64,000 bases of DNA from an uncultured SAR116 cluster alpha proteobacterium. GTDB taxonomy: Bacteria; Pseudomonadota; Alphaproteobacteria; Puniceispirillales; Marisalimonadaceae. Positions within the stretch are counted from its first letter, which is position 1. Every line of letters begins with the position of its first letter. The position numbers and the translations under genes were made by a program. Positions 62,861 to 64,000 of this stretch are shown here, in pieces. Under the pieces are notes generated by a model. The model was given only the letters and a program-made list of their open reading frames with translations, did no database searches and had not been told where the DNA came from. Location: assembly GCA_902589185.1 (NCBI GenBank), contig CACIRZ010000002.1, positions 1 to 64,000 of the forward strand, written 5' to 3'.

Positions 62861-63621
62861 CTTAAATTTATATCTCCAATTTCTTTTGTTATTTCAATTG
62901 GTGATAAGAATATTTCTTTATTCTTAAATTTGACAATAGCTAATCCATTTTCGTCTAACCCAACCCATGATACTGTTTCTTTATTTTTTAATGTCAGCTC
63001 TTTATTTTGTTCTCTTCTGGAATTCCACATATCTACAACTGGTTTAAACCCTTCATCCTCCCATTGACTAATCCAAGCTAGAAAATGCCTTGATAAAGAT
63101 TCAACAGCTCTTGTTCTAGAAACAAAACCAGCACCTTCATCTGCAAGAGATGTTATGTCTGGTTGAATATTGTTTTCATCCATCTGAAGCTGGTTATTTA
63201 GTCTCAATTTTAATCCAACCACCATCCAGTCAGGAACAGTATCTTCATTGGCTGAGGAAGAAACTTCAATTTTTACTAAACCAGCCTCACCTTGATTCAA
63301 AAAAATCAACCCTGGATAAGAATAAGAAACCACTACTTCAGGAGGAGCGAGTGATCCAATTGAGTCACCAGCTGCAACCATCATTACATACAAAATTTGA
63401 TTACATTTAATCTTTTTAACTTCTGGATTTAAAACTACAGCTAATTCTACAAATTCTGTACTCTCTGAATAAAATACTGTCCCTGCTTCACTGTTTGTAG
63501 CTGCAGAAATAGCCTTATTAAAGACTTCGATTTTATCTGGTACCGCAACCGGAGTTAAAATTGGTGGTAAAAGCGGTGGGTCATTATCGTCTGCTGGATC
63601 AAGTTCATAATATAAACTCAT
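62857..63621 (-). CDS. biotin/lipoate protein ligase-like protein with DUF4444
   Basis: A 254-residue member of the biotin/lipoate A/B ligase superfamily, with a C-terminal DUF4444-type domain (WVGLDENGLAIVKF). The lipoate-ligase motif RRxxGGGxVxH is not present; the corresponding region reads GTVFYSESTEFVELAVVL. It may therefore bind an acyl or other cofactor without the normal ligase chemistry. It overlaps both neighbours by four bases. The product attached, if any, is unknown. Confidence 0.75.
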   Translation of the reverse strand: MSLYYELDPADDNDPPLLPPILTPVAVPDKIEVFNKAISAATNSEAGTVFYSESTEFVELAVVLNPEVKKIKCNQILYVMMVAAGDSIGSLAPPEVVVSYSYPGLIFLNQGEAGLVKIEVSSSANEDTVPDWMVVGLKLRLNNQLQMDENNIQPDITSLADEGAGFVSRTRAVESLSRHFLAWISQWEDEGFKPVVDMWNSRREQNKELTLKNKETVSWVGLDENGLAIVKFKNKEIFLSPIEITKEIGDINLR

Positions 63622-64000
63622 ACTAACTCCTCTTCATCTATTTTAACAGACTTGATAATAGCCTTTGCAATATTTCTATAATTTTTAGATTGAACTGATT
63701 TTGGCTCAGAAATTATTATAGGAATACCTGAATCGGAACTCTTTCTTACCTGAGAACTTATTGGTATTTCACCTAACATTTCAATCCCTCTTTTTTTTGC
63801 CTCAGCTTTTACGCCACCTTCACCAAAAATATGATCTATTCTACCACAATCTGGACAAGACCAATATGACATATTTTCAATCATTCCTAACACTGGAACA
63901 TTCGCTTTTTGAAACATTGTTAAAGCTTTAACAACATCTAGCAATGCTATATCTTGAGGAGTGGATACTATGACAGCGCCTGCTAGATTTACTTGCTGAG
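63618..64000 (-). CDS. mrp: Mrp/NBP35-type Fe-S carrier ATPase, 5' end outside window
   Basis: The C-terminal 128 or so residues of an Mrp/ApbC P-loop ATPase that carries iron-sulfur clusters. Visible are PQDIALLDVVKAL, VLGMIENMSYWSCPDCG with the cluster-binding C-x-x-C, and FGEGG followed by LGEIPI. The frame stays open to the window edge, so the start is beyond 64000. Heading the run with DUF6505 and DUF6352, it could serve cluster assembly for formate dehydrogenase, although Mrp is often a general factor. Confidence 0.9.
   Translation of the reverse strand, partial: QQVNLAGAVIVSTPQDIALLDVVKALTMFQKANVPVLGMIENMSYWSCPDCGRIDHIFGEGGVKAEAKKRGIEMLGEIPISSQVRKSSDSGIPIIISEPKSVQSKNYRNIAKAIIKSVKIDEEELV

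Noticed and set aside
1-64000. tRNA, rRNA, CRISPR arrays, transposases, integrases and prophage genes
   Set aside because: I looked for conserved tRNA arms, regularly spaced repeats and mobile-element proteins and saw none; a covariance-model scan would be decisive for small RNAs.

Overview
The window is a gene-dense, strongly AT-rich piece of a bacterial chromosome. It holds about 68 genes, almost all of them separated by tens of bases or overlapping. The longest stretches without a gene are only about 100-170 bases (42235-42401, 10330-10475, 30817-30950, 59196-59344, 57671-57780, 43173-43279). I found no tRNA or rRNA gene, insertion sequence, integrase, prophage gene or CRISPR array. Low GC, compact spacing, many convergent genes overlapping by 4-8 bases, and the gene families present point to a streamlined, probably marine, alphaproteobacterium of the SAR11 or AEGEAN-169/HIMB59 kind. 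The telling families are the two-domain dCTP deaminase, N-formylglutamate amidohydrolase, DUF3305/DUF3306 and DUF6352/DUF6505. The exact lineage cannot be settled from the sequence alone.

Region 1 (1-10.9 kb) starts inside argG. After a small secreted protein and a quinone oxidoreductase comes a complete propionate-to-succinyl-CoA module. The operon pccB-pccA-mcm-prpE is on the minus strand and the epimerase gene mce diverges from it. pccB has its full conserved N-terminus in frame but no ATG, GTG or TTG start there; an ATC codon sits exactly where a start should be.

Region 2 (10.9-30.8 kb) is mixed housekeeping and transport. It holds a SprT-like metalloprotease, an orphan YnjD-type ABC ATPase, folE, trkH (with a run of eight G), hslO, argF, argD, a dCTP deaminase, an ABC-2 permease, recX and acs. 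A CoA-transferase-fold gene pair, small secreted proteins, a rhodanese, a 3-hydroxyisobutyrate dehydrogenase-like enzyme, three transporters and an alpha/beta hydrolase follow.

Region 3 (30.9-39.4 kb) looks like an uptake and deacylation locus for N-acylated amino acids or peptides. It has a Dpp/Opp-type ABC importer (binding protein, two permeases, fused double ATPase) interleaved with an N-formylglutamate amidohydrolase, an aspartoacylase/AstE-like hydrolase and an M20 amidohydrolase.

Region 4 (39.4-64 kb) is the main accessory island: periplasmic formate oxidation and what is needed to build and supply it. It contains a tungstate ABC importer (tupA and tupBC, divergent over a palindromic operator candidate), an oxyanion-sensing regulator, a ModE-like regulator, fdhD, a mobA-mobB fusion and moeA. 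The formate dehydrogenase itself follows: a Tat-exported cysteine-type catalytic subunit, a ferredoxin subunit, a cytochrome b subunit, a TorD-like chaperone and a Tat-target peptide. An unusual WD40-cytochrome c fusion, a small lipoprotein, a 40-residue membrane peptide and a secreted protease are in the same gene string. A second layer of poorly understood satellite genes surrounds it: DUF3305, DUF3306, a large poly-ferredoxin protein, DUF6352, DUF6505, a lipoate-ligase-like protein lacking its usual motif, and an Mrp-type Fe-S carrier cut off by the window end. A two-gene L-idonate/gluconate oxidation unit and an Lrp regulator are embedded in the island. The island suggests that formate is oxidised outside the membrane by a tungsten or molybdenum enzyme and that electrons pass to cytochromes or quinones. 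The unexplained satellite genes and the WD40-cytochrome are the best candidates for undescribed biology here.
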